Origin: Stercorarius parasiticus
Taxonomy: Eukaryota; Chordata; Aves; Charadriiformes; Stercorariidae
Direction: 5' to 3'
Assembly: GCA_013396915.1 (NCBI GenBank)
Contig: VWZL01000820.1
Coordinates: 226,247 to 290,246 of the forward strand
Length of the DNA stretch: 64,000 nucleotides
A model generated the notes under the pieces. The model was given only the letters and a program-made list of their open reading frames with translations. It did no database searches and was not told the origin of the DNA. Both the position numbers and the translations under genes were made by a program. Positions 25,001-37,200 of this stretch are shown one piece after another; position 1 is the first letter of the stretch; every line of letters begins with the position of its first letter.

Positions 25001-27639
25001 GCACATCTATGCTCCATCATTTATCAAATTGTCCCAATGTTAACAAAATAGTGGATTCATACAGAAGTCTCTAAAAAATCCCTGGCCCCATCCCAGTGAT
25101 GGAAGATTTTAAAANACTTTTCATGGGACAGCCAGCTCATTTTCCTTGCCTTTTCAGCTGCATGTATCTGCCATAGTACTGTTTTTGACAGGTTTATGCC
25201 TGTTGCTAATTGTATCCTACCTGGAGACTGCCCAGAGAAACAAGACCTGATTATGTCTGCCCAGCTCAAACGAGCTACACTGACTGGGTATAAACTGGGT
25301 TTAGTTACCATGAGTCTAGCTACAAGGTGGCTCATTTAATCATAGGAAGAGGTAGGAAGATGATGAACTGGCTGACAAACTAAAAAATTCTTCAAAATCC
25401 GTGTTTCTTTTTTAATCTTCTAGTTAATTTTGCTCTGTGGAAGAGTAGAAGGGTAGACACACATACATGGAGTAGGTTACTGTTCCTTGCTTGAGGTCAT
25501 AGAAAACTCTAACAGGATGATGCCAACACCCAAGCCACTCTAGACCTCTTGCTTTCATCTAATAATACATGAGATGAAACCTGTTTATTTCCAGCTAAGA
25601 TGACTGTAACCAAACCAAGCAATATTTGCCTTTGAGAAAGTTGATGCTTTTCTCTCCAAGAGTATTTTTGAGGGTATGTTTCACAATTGTTACTCTTGTA
25701 CTCTTATTTATGCTGAGTTGCCGATGTTAACATATCCAGATATGTCAGCTTTCTTTGCATTTTTGAACGAGAGTTGAAAGAGGTTCAGTGGAAAATTATC
25801 AGCAATTTCTTCTTTCATGGCTGTGCAAAGAGCTAATAGATGCAATGCGTATTACAAAAGTGTTAACAACAATTACCAATGTAAATACTCCAGTGGTGTC
25901 AAAATCCTGAGTCCTTTTTCAGCAGGACAGCCTCTGATGGGTATATTATTTTATTGCTTATTGCACTTCCTTAGGACCACTGTGCATGGTTTGTTCTTAG
26001 TGGAAGCCACAAGATATAATCATAAATGGAGGCTTAAGACTTTAAAACTGTCGATGAACACATTCAAGGTACGAGTAGGAAACTAACAAAAAGTTAAACT
26101 TAAGTATCACCGAGTCCCAAGTAACACAATCATGCAGATGCAAGAAAGCTGGAAGAAGACAACATGATGAACATCCCCTGAAAATGTGAAGCGTGGAAGT
26201 TCACAGAGACTGTTTTGAAGGCATCAGTCTGCATCTGACCGAGCTCAGTAGGTGAAGGCAGGTCGAGGTCCTCATGACAGCGCGGCTCTTTGCCTGAGAA
26301 GGGAGTGCAGACGTGGCGGTTCTGCTTTCCAGCATCATTAGATTTGCAACGGCTGGTTCAGCCCGGTTAACTGTTTCAATAATGCTATCCTAGTTAAAAG
26401 TTTCCCAACCAGGTTCCCATGGTTTCCCACCCCATCCCACCCCCCTACTGAATGCATTCGCATGCACTGGGAAGGAAGTGTGAGCTGGAATGTGTCCTGC
26501 TACCAGCCCTGGGGCTGTGTTATTTCAGGTATACAAGGCTATCCGGTCCAGCACATTAACATGGGAAACTTCTAGAGAGCCTTTCCTTTGTCAGAGCCAA
26601 AAAATCAAGCCAAATTAATGCATTTTTTTTGGCTTAATAGTAGGATTGCTTCCAAAATAATTACATTATGGATTTGTTTGCATGATGTGCGTGGGAAGTG
26701 AAAAGGGACAGCATGCGAGGCTTCAGTTTCCTTAAAGCCAATGTTTCTAGGTGCAATTGTTTTACCCCGTTGTGTTCATACTTTACAGAAATTACGTTGC
26801 AAATGCATCTAACCTGCCCTATTATAAGTAACGGACTCCAGCTTCATTGTTTCTTCAGGAACAGGTAGTGTCACGAGATGGGACTACTACAAACAGAGAA
26901 AAGCATGCTAATCCTGTGCCACACAAAATTAAGTACGCAGAAGATTCTTGTGTTTGTCCTGCTCTTAATTACCAGCCTTGGAGAAAAGAGTCATACATCA
27001 TGCACAGAACTCCAAGGGCAGCTTTGTTGGTTTATTAATCCTCATGTAGTATCAGATCATAAAAATAATTTGAGTGATTTGGTAATGTGATTTGGTAATG
27101 TTCTGATTAATGCATTACCATGAACAGAAGAGACAGATTAACCATACCATGAATTGTAACACACTAATTCCTCACTGCAGCTCTAACAACTGAGTCACAT
27201 GCAGTTTCAATTATTTTACATGTTTGGCAGCCATTCTTCCCAATGGAACAATAAGCATTAGCACAATAATCTGAAAGAAGCTTATAAAAATATGGTTGAC
27301 ATAAGTTCTCTCTATTAAGAAATATTTGGAGTTACAATGCCAGTTTTGTTTTAACCATGCAAACTTCTACAACTGAAAGATCTTGATCTGAATGCCTTGA
27401 AAATACTTTCAAATTTGTCATGCTCCACTAATATGTCAAATCATTGATAGTCCAATAAATTAGTGTTATTTCAGGAGAAATTCATGAAAAATTATGGGCA
27501 GCAGGGGTTAACGTGCTCTGATGAGAATGAGCTCTTCTGAATTAAGCAGTGCTTTAAATTGGAGACACTCAGTAGAAGAATAATGCTACAACTGCTGCTG
27601 CTTCTAATAACGCCTTGTGCTTCACACAGAGCTCTTCAC
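22011..27639. other. No gene recognised; possible old DNA-transposon end
   Basis: At 22527 CCAGGGGTGGCCAAACTGCAG resembles the start of hAT-type elements seen in reptiles (CAGGGGTGGCCAA), but I could not find a matching opposite end. A 112-codon plus frame at 24131-24469 is K/N-rich without a domain. GC content rises locally at 26220-26540. One N lies at 25115. Confidence 0.5.
25115..25115. other. Single ambiguous base
   Basis: One N after a TTTTAAAA stretch. A second isolated N lies at 46517 at the end of a T run, and a third at 3794. Confidence 0.99.
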
Positions 27640-27795
27640 TTAGAGATTCCCAAGCACTTTACAAAGGCTGTAAATATCGTAGTCATATTTTGCAGGTCGC
27701 ATATGGAGAAACTAAGCCGAGAAGCAAATCGACCAAAGAAAGAGAAAGAATCAGTGTCAGAGTTGGGATAAAAAATTCCTGTCTTTTCTGTCCAT
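27640..27795 (+). mobile_element. Ancient CR1/L3 or MIR-like repeat fragment
   Basis: The stretch contains CAAGCACTTTACAAAGG, then ATATGGAGAAACTAAGCC, then AATCAGTGTCAGAGTTGGGA, then ATTCCTGTC. These words have the order and spacing of the old amniote repeat that reads CACTTTACAA, then GATGGGGAAACTGAGGC, then CAGTGGCAGAGCTGGGA, then AGTCCTG. The reading frames across it (for example one starting at 27559 with a run of leucines) are explained by this repeat and should not be called genes. The exact family (L3, CR1-L3 or MIR) cannot be decided by eye. Confidence 0.7.
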
Positions 27796-30054
27796 CCTAT
27801 AAAAAACAGAATCCTTAGAAAAAAAAATGGAAGAGGCATGCTTTCATTTATTTCCATCATTTATGTTTTAGTCCAGCGTGATCTGGTGTTCCACCCATTA
27901 TGCTAAACATGCTACATTGTCCTATGCCAACTTATGAACAATGAATGGACATGGAATCTGGACAACTTGTTCAAATCCATTATATTGACTCGATGAAAAA
28001 GCTGTACAAGATCAATAGATGCGCTGTGCAGGTTTTACAGTGGGAGATGTTGTGTGTTCCACACACCCTCTTGCCCCCCAAGGCAGAAACAGAGTAGTTG
28101 TCCTCGCTTAGCTTCCTTGTGAAGAAACTTTCTCCTACAGTGGGTCTGTAGCTTCTTGGAAAGGGTAGCCATTTATCACAGCCCTAAATGAAAGCATTCC
28201 TTGGACACAAATGTCTTTTTCTTCCTTTGTCTAATTACTGAGGGGAAAAGTGAGAAGGAAATGTCAAAACAGTGAAACAGTGGTGTATAGAGAGCAGTCA
28301 CTTTGGAGCTCAACCAGCTTTTGTGAAGGCCTGGGCGATTTGTCAAATGGTTGTGGCATAAGTCAAGCCCTGAGGTTGAAAGGTCTTGACCTAAGGAGTG
28401 CTGAAATCAGGCAGTATAAGCAAGAGGGCTGCTAGAAGTTTCAGCTGTAGTGGAGATGAACAATGATGGGTGCTGGACACAACAAAACCTCATCTGCATA
28501 ATTCAGGTAAGGAATTTTATTGAATCTGACAAGTATGTGACAGGCTGAGAAAGAGAAAAGAACATGCTCTTGCTGGGAACCTTTAAAGCTCTTCAGTTAA
28601 GGTATGTGGAAATAAATGACAGCTAATCTCTTCACTAAAAAAACTGTAAACAATGCCATTTTACACAGGGCTCACCCGTGACCTTTTCATAGATCAGGCT
28701 ATCCACTTTCAGGCCAGGCCACAGAACTTATCACAAACAATGCGTCGAATTCAGATTGCGCAAGAGGAGATTTACTTCTCCCAGCTGCTTCACGTAGAGT
28801 TACTCGCTTCGGCAGGTACGCTTTGGCAGAAACATCACTTAAATCTAGTGCATAACCCCTCATGGCAAACGGAAAATTCACATGGAGACTTTTCAGTGGA
28901 GGTTTTTTTGAGGTTATTGTTTTTTTTTTTTTTAATTTTTATTTTTACAGTTTTGGCTTGCGTGGGTCATGCTGCAACTACAAATATCAAGGTCACAAGG
29001 TGACAGGACAACTTTTCTGCACTGAGACCTGGTGGTACTATTAAAGCGACCAAGGCTTTTAAAATCCTTCATTAATCTCAACATGTCAAGTTTCCCAGAG
29101 GGTTTTTTTAATGTATTTTAACCACTTGCCTCCGTTTTAAGTCTTCCCTAGGTAAGCAACAGAGTTTAAGAAGAATATGTAATTGGTGCTTTTCAAAAGA
29201 CAAATCAGATGCTGACCACCAGCTTTAGAGGATAAAATCTTTGTATGCAACTTTAGTGCATAAGCACTAAGACAAATATAACCTTAACTCACATACAAAA
29301 CTCAGAAGCAATGGTTGAAAATCCAATCCAGCCTCTATGTGATGCTTAACCTAAGCAAATAAAATAAGAAATGACCTTGCAGGCAAGCAAGAGTTTCCCT
29401 TTTGGGAATATCTGTATTCCTGAGAATTCTTTCTTAGCACTGAATTCCCCACAAAAACTAGCACTTGATATCTACGTCCCAGATGCAAACCTCTAAGCCT
29501 GGCAAGAAAACAATTTGTTGTACAGGCTGCTGAAAGATTGGAAGGAAAGCTCAAAATCTAGAGGAGCACAGTGCGACTGTGACTTGCAAGAGCCGAAATT
29601 CAACTCTAAAACTCTTCAAATAAATACAAAAACAAAGATTAGACCGACTTTGTCAAGCATGAGTCACAAAATCCCCAAGCACTTCCCTGGATTACTGGCA
29701 CAGCGATGTCTGCAGCATACAGCACACATGTATGTTTTTACCAATCTGTGGATCATTCTACCTAATGGGAAGCCGTTAAGAGTCCTGGCTGGATCAACTG
29801 TGGATCTTGGTGTTATAAGCGGCCCAATGCATAATTCACAAGGCTTAATGAATATTCCAATTCATGACAGCCAACTGGCTCCATAGGTCACACCTCCCAA
29901 TCTCATATAAATAAAGAATGAGACACTGGAAAGCGTACCAGCTGAACCCTAGTGAGTGCCAAAAACATGCATATTAATGAGGCACAATAAAAGATATACT
30001 TGACTCTCAGGAAGTGCTGCTATTGTTTTCCAGCTTTAGAGAGGGAGAGTGGAA
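27796..30054. other. No gene recognised; CpG-retaining patch at 28.75 kb
   Basis: Seven CpG in about 90 bases (28740-28830) stand out in AT-rich DNA. The 116-codon frame over this patch gains a false membrane-like segment from the T-run at 28920-28933. A 123-codon plus frame at 29515-29886 has no recognised content. Confidence 0.5.
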
Positions 30055-30265
30055 AACTTCGCGGTGCACCTTTCAATACACAGCACGGAGCTCAAGGCGA
30101 AGCTTGCCCCCGGCCCGGGGGGCAAAGAGGGGATCGGATCGTGGCAATGGCGTTTCACACCCAGCCTCATCAGGTCTATGACATCCTCCGTCGTTCCCAC
30201 CACAATAGCGAAATCCATGCTGGAAATATCCCCACCCTCCGCTCCCATGTTCCTCTGCAAGTCCC
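30055..30265. other. GC-rich segment with frames open on both strands
   Basis: The segment around CCCCGGCCCGGGGGGC is GC- and CpG-rich and abruptly different from its AT-rich flanks. The minus frame 30260-30036 includes SSMDFAIVVGTTEDVIDLM. The plus frame 30049-30279 includes SMTSSVVPTTIAKSMLEI. Neither matches a family I know, and no strong splice signals flank them. It could be a decayed retrocopy, an old exon or a regulatory islet. Confidence 0.2.
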
Positions 30266-30987
30266 CATTTGGTAACTAAGGAGAGGAAGTGCTTCAGCAG
30301 TGCTGTTCTTTTATGTGCTCTGTTTAGACCTTGGAACAGGATGAATGGTAGCTTAGATGAATGCATTTGTGCCATTTTTCTTGGCCCCAGACGATGTTTC
30401 CTCACTACCATGACATCTGAACAGAAGGAGAAAACATCTCCCTTTTGTGGCAAGCTAATTTAATTTGTACCTTCCACCTAGGGGTAAATATGTTTGTCTG
30501 TCTTTCTAAGCTCTCTTTGCCCACTTTCTTTTCTCACGGGAAACCCTGCTGAGTCAAAAGCAGGATATTGCTTAGTGCTCTAACTTTATTTTAAAGTAAT
30601 TTAATTTTAAGCATACTCACACCCACCCTAAAGTGAAGCAACTGTAGGAGCTCCGCTGGGACAGCCTTAATGACTTTTGCATGTCTCTTGTGTCAGAGAC
30701 ATCAAGGGCTTGTTGTTAGGGAGGTATTTGTCTTTTAAAATAAACGCTTTAAAACAGGACCTCTCTTCTGCAGTATCCTCAGCGCAAGATGTTTCTTTAT
30801 TTTCAAAAATCCTATGGCTTTGCACATTGACCTACCACCTTTAAAAACCAGCATTACGAACCATTGACCTTTGCTCTTCGTCGGTCTGGTGCTATATGTG
30901 ATTTGACCTTGTTTTGTCTGAAAACTTTGTAAAAGGATTTAAAATAAACAATAAATGCATTTCTTTATGAAAAATGGCGGTGAAATA

Positions 30988-31003
30988 TGACTCAGATGAC
31001 TCA
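30988..31003 (+). promoter_or_regulatory. Tandem AP-1 sites
   Basis: TGACTCA occurs at 30988-30994 and again at 30997-31003, as a 9-base direct repeat TGACTCAGA-TGACTCAGA. TGACTCA is the consensus for FOS/JUN dimers and the core of MAF-type elements. The pair lies about 350 bases before the tandem duplication. Occupancy is unknown. Confidence 0.35.
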
Positions 31004-31355
31004 GAATTTACATCCTCATCGTCTGATTTATGCATGACTTCTTTAAATTGGCAAATATATTAAGTTAAGGGCATTATTTAATCCAGGACCGAAAAGTTTC
31101 TATAATTAAAAAAGCAATATAAGGTAAAATGTGGGAAAAGAAAACTGAAATCCAAACTGAAGCATCATTTAAAGCCCATTTTGCTCATAGTAACACCACA
31201 ACTTCTTTCATTTAAACCTTGTTATTTCATATTAAAGTGGCAATGACACACACAAGAACCTACATATTAAGCAACTTCTTGCAATTTCTTCCCTTTAAAA
31301 AAAAATCCATTTCAGTATTGTGACCAGGTAAATATTTTGTCATCCTGTCAGATAA

Positions 31356-31722
31356 GAAAAAGAAAACATACAACACTTAAAATGATAAAGTATATTTCTA
31401 ATATATGCAGTAATAAATATCGCAGGTACTGATTTTACCTGTAGTTGCCAGTTATTTGTTATTTGCATAATATTGCATCAATGTTTTTTCACCATAATTT
31501 GCACTCTTTGTTCTGATCAGAAATGTGCATTTCTGTCGTGTTTGAAAAAGAAAACGTACACCACTTAAACCAATAAAGTATATTTCTAATATCTGCAGTA
31601 ATAAATATCGCGGAAACTGTGATTTTACCTGCAGTTACCAGTTACTTGTTATTTGCATCATATTTTACCAGTGCTTTTTCACAATGATTTGCACTCTGTG
31701 TTCTGGTCAGAAATGTGCATTT
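31356..31722. repeat. Tandem duplication, two copies of about 188 bases
   Basis: Copy 1 starts at 31356 with GAAAAAGAAAACATACAACA and copy 2 starts at 31544 with GAAAAAGAAAACGTACACCA. Both continue through AAAGTATATTTCTAATAT, GCAGTAATAAATATCGC, ATTTTACCTG, TTGTTATTTGCAT, ATTTGCACTCT and TCAGAAATGTGCATTT. My hand alignment gives about 22 mismatches and one 2-base gap over about 180 positions, near 87% identity. Neither copy carries an open frame of note. The unit does not resemble a repeat family I know, so this looks like a local segmental duplication of single-copy DNA. Confidence 0.92.
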
Positions 31723-33556
31723 ATCATCAGCAAATCACACAGACTTAGAGGGAAACAAGTCTTGGAATCAGTCACAACATTCGGAAAGATTAATCATGAC
31801 AATATTGCTGTTTTGCTCGGAAAACTTCCCTCCATTCTGTCTCTATTGCCTCGGTGGTTTGTTTTTATAAACAAGCTGCATTTGTTAGGAAAAGGAAGCA
31901 GCCCTCTTATTCAAACTTATGGTTTTGGAGTCTAAACATGCAATACCGTGACAAACAAATAACAGCCAACGTGTGCTCTGGATCAACAGGAGAAAGTTCA
32001 ACTCGCCTGCCCTGGTCTGCTCAGTGTACAAAATATACAAGATATAAAAGGGACAAAATGCCTTCCTTCGCCCACGTAGAGGTTTGTTCAGCCAGAACCC
32101 AGCACTGCCATGCACATGGTGTGATTTTACACCAGCTTTGATGATAAAGGAGGTAATTCCTGGTGCCGGATGATGCGTTTCCACGTCCCTGAGCAGAGAT
32201 GGATCAGGAGGAAAAGCTGTTGATGAACAGGTCCCCTTGATGGACGGCCAGAGGATGAATCCTGTCCTCGTGCCTCACTTCAGTCCATCTTTTAGCCAGA
32301 ATTTGGGCCTCAGAAGCTTTGCCTGGACAAGCATGGACCTCAGATGTATGTTAACAAATACATGGAAGCCGTGGTAGCCCAGGATGGGGCCAGTTGGCCT
32401 GTCCACTATGTCAGAAAAACCAGGACCGAGGTGCAAAGAGTGGTTAAAAAAAGGGGCTCAAAGTACTTCTCTGAATTTCACCTCCTGGCCTCGTAAGATC
32501 ACGGTGCTTCAAACAAATTGCTTTGTGGTGCGGAGCTTTCACTTTAAACTCCAAAGTTGGCTCTCAAACCTGGCCTCTGACAAGGGTGGAAAACCTTGTT
32601 AGCAAAATCCCTTAAACATTTGCTTTGTTGCGTAGTAAATTTGCCATCTTTAAGGGTTATAAAGTGGTCACAAAATGCCTGGTGTTAAGAAGATAGTTAT
32701 CTCTAGGGCTATAAAAAGGTATTTCCAGCCTTATTGCTGAACTGTGTAAATCAAGGCCATCCACCCCTCCATTAGAAGCTAAGCTCTTAAGGCCGATATG
32801 GACAAAGGACTTGGTTGTTTATGCAGCAACAACATCTGCTTACACTCAGACTCATTGTCAAAGAGCTGTTGGTTAAAAGCACAGGATCTCCTTTCTCTCC
32901 ATTTCATGCTGTATTATGTTTCATGCGGGAATATCTAGTCTCCGAGGCTTGACCACTGCTTTTATCTGCTGGACTTTAAAGACTTAGCTGCTTGTAGTGA
33001 GAATATGATCATCGCCTCCCCAGCAGTCTGGAGGGTGCGTTTCGCTGGACACTTGAAAAATTTCTTTTGGTCTCCAGACACCTTTCTGCAAAGTATTAGC
33101 TTTCCTCTGCTGCTCTGAAGCTAAAGCTCCTGTGTAAACAGCTCTCCGGTTCAGTTTAAGATAAAATACGGTGTTTGGATCTGAATTCCTCAAATGCTAT
33201 GTGCGCACAACAAAAGACCATTAATTACACACGAGCCACAAAACACTGATGCATTCTCCAGGCTGTATGATCACCGTTGGTATCAAATAAAATGTTTCTG
33301 AGCTTTTCTGGCTGACACAACATAGTTTTCCTTAGACCTGCATCACTAACCCAGTCAGAAGAGAGAACGGCGTGTTGCAGTTATTCAGTTTTGTGAAGAA
33401 AAAGCACGTGAAGAATGGAAACTGCCCTGCAAATTCGTAAAGTTTCACTTTGCTGCTCTTCCCTATCTGTCCCTCAGCGTGTGCTCAAGGACAGAAAATG
33501 CTTAATGTATAAATTTAAATAGTTGTACGCTACATGTTCCTTTCCCTAATCTGCAG

Positions 33557-33745
33557 GCTATAGTGTATTCAGACATTGTCCTGTACGTCTCAAAAATGCG
33601 TGTCCAGAATAAACCCAAGACATATGTACATCCTACACAAGAAAGCCGTGACACAGTTCGCACAGATGATGGTTTTTCCTTGAGATGGTATTTTCACAGT
33701 ATTGCACCAATTAATTTGACCGTAGCCCCACAGCGCATGTTTTAA
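33557..33745 (+). other. Possible terminal exon (unidentified)
   Basis: TTCCTTTCCCTAATCTGCAG (ending 33556) is a good acceptor with a branch-like CTAAT. The frame that starts right after it reads AIVYSDIVLYVSKMRVQN and continues for 62 codons to TAA at 33745, with a balanced residue mix. I saw no good donor inside, so it would have to be a last exon. I do not recognise the peptide. A short open frame after one acceptor-like site is common by chance. Confidence 0.18.
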
Positions 33746-34176
33746 TGACATGATTGTCGAAACCACAGTCTGATGTGTCTGTCATGCATGAAGATTTGAA
33801 TAGATTTTGCAGAGGAAAAAGGTGTAAAAGTTGGCATCCGACAAATTTAGGTATGCTGAGGTGAATGTGCATCCCCACGGCCTAAAACTTTAAGAAGAAA
33901 AGCAAAAAGTGAATACAGGAGCAAAGGGGACTCATGGCAGGGAGGTGAGGACAAAGCGCTGGGAAAACCAAATCGCGGCTCAATGGCAGGAACCCAAAAA
34001 GCACCCCAGGGAAAAAAATACCCCAAACCATCCACCGCCGAAAGGGGAGCAGTGGGTGACATAAGGTTTTCTCACCCGAAGACTGGTGAGTCCTGCCTCC
34101 AATATTGCTGCCCTTGCATCGTGCAATGCCTTCTTGAAAGTAAACAAGTCCTGCTTAAAATAGTTTTTCTGGGTTG

Positions 34177-34233
34177 GTTTTTGTTTTTGTTTTTGTTTTT
34201 GTTTTTGTTTTTGTTTTTGTGTTTTTTTTTTTT
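34177..34233. repeat. (GTTTTT)n microsatellite
   Basis: Seven perfect GTTTTT units run from 34177 to 34218, followed by GTG and a run of T. Frames across it give FLFLFL on the plus strand and KQKQKQ on the minus strand, which is the repeat and not protein. It is a simple-sequence tract and probably polymorphic. Confidence 0.97.
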
Positions 34234-37200
34234 TACCCATGACTTGTGCTTCTGTTCTGGAACCTTGCTGCTCTGATAGTTAGAAACTTCTAATTTCTGC
34301 TGTAAAAGTGCTCATGCACAGTGGAAATAAATGTGTTTCTCTTTCAGCCTTTGGCTGAAGCAGTTTTTCTCTCCCCTGCTATTTGCACATGCAGTTATTT
34401 ATAGGGAACCACTCTGCAAAGGCACACGGGCCACTAAACTGGCCTGTTCCCTCAGTCCCCCTTCCCATCCTGTCTATTTCCCTCACTAACTTAATCCCCA
34501 CTGTCCTGCAGTTTGGTTTTCTCCTTTTCAGAGATACACAACCAATATATTACAGAGTGCTATAGATAATTTCACCAATGTCCTGCGTGGAACTATCAAC
34601 ACTCCTCTTTCCTTTTCCAGATTTTATAACACGCTTGCATTTTTCAGAGCTACATCAGTGAGGTCTTCTTCCTCTTCCTTGGCGGCTTCCAACTCTCAGC
34701 CTCACCTGTACACCCACAAATTCCTGCTATTTGTGTTCCTAGACTTGCACTTTGTACAGTTACATTTCAGCCCGTTTCTACTAATTTATTTTGCCACCAA
34801 GCAGAAGGAAACCCCTGGCTGTGTGGTAGGTCACACCATTTCCAAGGAGATTGTATCCACGCCACATGTTGATAATCTTGTGTTAGGATTTCACTTTGCT
34901 GGTCACAGTCCTTCATTCCTGCGTCCATTTACCTTATCTTATATCCTTTGTTACTTAATCCTCTTCTCCTGAAGAATCAAACAAAAAGGAAAGATAACAG
35001 AGTATTTTTTCAGTCTGGTCCACCCACAGCGGCAGCAGCTTCCATAAACCTCACCTGCAGAAAGACCGGTGCTCTGTTTCACCAGCTACGCCAGCAGGAT
35101 GTATGTTGAAGCTGTAAGAGTTTTAAGTGTTTAAGAACTTAATAGCGATTTAATTCTGAATCCAGGTACGCGAAGACAATCAGCTGCCTCCTTTCTGAGG
35201 ACGTGTGCTCCCGACAGAAGAGCCTGCAAAAATACTTTCTCAATACTTTCTTGCAAAAACTGGTGAAGCACTGATACAGCATTTTGCCATCACAGTTGTT
35301 AAGATTCATAGACATCTGTTTCAGTCTTCATCAGGAATAAATTCCTAGATAGATGAACAGACCAAAGCTGATGCAATGTTAAGACATTCAAGAGGGATGC
35401 TGTGTTTTTCTTTTTTTAACTTATGCCTTACTTTGCAAACGGGGAATTTGTAGCTGTTTAACAGAATGGTCAGAGTTAAGAATTTCAAGAGGGAGACAGA
35501 TCAGAAAAATGGCAAAGTTGACAAAGGGGGTACACTGCCTTCACAAAGGACACATATAATTCAGTGTTTTCCCCCCCAGGAAGGAAATTGTGAGGCTTTT
35601 CATCATTAATCTACTTGTGTACATTGGCATAAATGCGCGGTGTTGTGCCATCAGTGGCTAGAGTACAGGGGTGCAAGAGCAGAGGAAGGAGCAAAGCATC
35701 CGATTCAGAGCAGGGATAAAGTATGTCAGCACTTCCTCTGCAGGATGTAAAGAATTATTTGCATGTGCTAATTCCTTCACCTGGAGAGACTGGAGATCTG
35801 GCTTTATCAGAAACATTCCTGCAGAACAGGATCTCTGTCCTGAATTAGATACGATGTTTGTTCTCCTGAATTCGAATCCAATGAGTTCTCACCTAGTAGT
35901 TTATTGCTCCTGAGGATGTTTTCCTACAGTCAGCCTCCATTTGTGGCTTCCATGGAAAGCAGCTGTTCTCTTTTTTTTTTCCTGTGCCTTTTTTTTTTTT
36001 TTCCTCCTTTTTGTCTCTGATCACTTTTGCCACATATTTTAATTTATAGGAAAAAGCCAAAAATTAAAGATGGAGCAGGGGATACCACTGAAACTTGCTC
36101 CTCCCTGGTGTAACGCAAACAGCCGAGCATCCCTCTGCGTTTTCCCACTGCGGCCACGCCACTCGCGGTGTTGGGTAAAGGATGGTTATGAAAAGCTGTC
36201 TCCTCCTACAAGCAAAGGACAGAGCAGTTCAGAGATTTTGGCTCCTGAAGTAGTACAGATGACATTCTCATTACCGTCACACCCCCCCGGGACCTCCGAA
36301 TGGCATTAACCTCAAATCCGCAGTCTTTTTTTTGGAGATATTCAGGACTTGATGTACGTTCCTCTCTGGTCAGGGCTGCCAGCTTCAGGAGTAGTCTGGG
36401 TTGCCGCTGGCAGGCAGTTTTGGGAACATTGCAAACACATGCTTCTGGTTGTGGCTGGAAATAGGCACGGAGATATTAATTCCCCTTCCCTGCCATTTGC
36501 ATGAGCACTTTCTTCTAAAAATCAAGAGAAGGAATTGGCTCAGAGTGATTGTTTCTCCCCCGGGGTTAAAAGCTTCCCCCCCAGCCAAGTTAAAAGCCTC
36601 CAGGAATAAATTGGATGCCGTGACCTTGCTGAGACCAGCACAGCATAGCCCCCACACTCTGTCTTCTCCTTCATGCCACTTCGAGTGGCCAGCTGTGGTT
36701 TTGTTGTGCGGTTGGGCTGTGGATGCAAAGATTAATGCTAGACGTAGACATAGTTTAGCCCAGGTGGTTCGGTCTGTTTAGCTATGCATTGCCCTTTCCC
36801 CTTGCTAATCGACGTGTGTATGTTCCTTAGGGTGAGGTTGCTTGCTTGGAAGGAGTAGGGGTTAGGGTTTGGTCATGGATTCAGGAAGACCCATGAGAGA
36901 TCTCGCCAGGCAGCTGGGGTTATTGGAAGGTTTTCAGTGCATATTACCATGGGGGAGCTTCCACCGACACCTTCAGAACTAGCCAGGCTTACCATCTGCA
37001 TCCCCACTTTGAGCAAAAGTTAGGTGTTTTGGAAGTCAGGGGAATGAGATGTGGAGGTTAGCAAGTAATAACAATTAAGACATTTAGAAAGATAGCGAAG
37101 ACTCTTTGAAATAGCCCTACATTTCATTGCCAGTAGTTTATGTTGGTATGGGAGACAATGCAATTCGTGAATATTTCTTATGACAGAAAATATTTGATAA

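Noticed and set aside
26878..27090. Signal-peptide-like small protein (KILVFVLLLITSLG)
   Set aside because: No splice or promoter support, an alternative overlapping frame of equal quality, and AT-driven hydrophobic residues.
27559..27771. Small secreted protein starting with a leucine-rich segment
   Set aside because: The frame runs through an ancient CR1/L3 or MIR-like repeat, which explains the sequence.
28653..29003. 116-codon frame with a membrane helix
   Set aside because: The apparent helix is the translation of a T homopolymer.
33980..34276. KQ-repeat or FL-repeat protein
   Set aside because: Direct translation of the (GTTTTT)n microsatellite.
36855..36875. Telomere-like GGGGTTAGGGTTTGG
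   Set aside because: Only about one and a half units, expected by chance, with no array.
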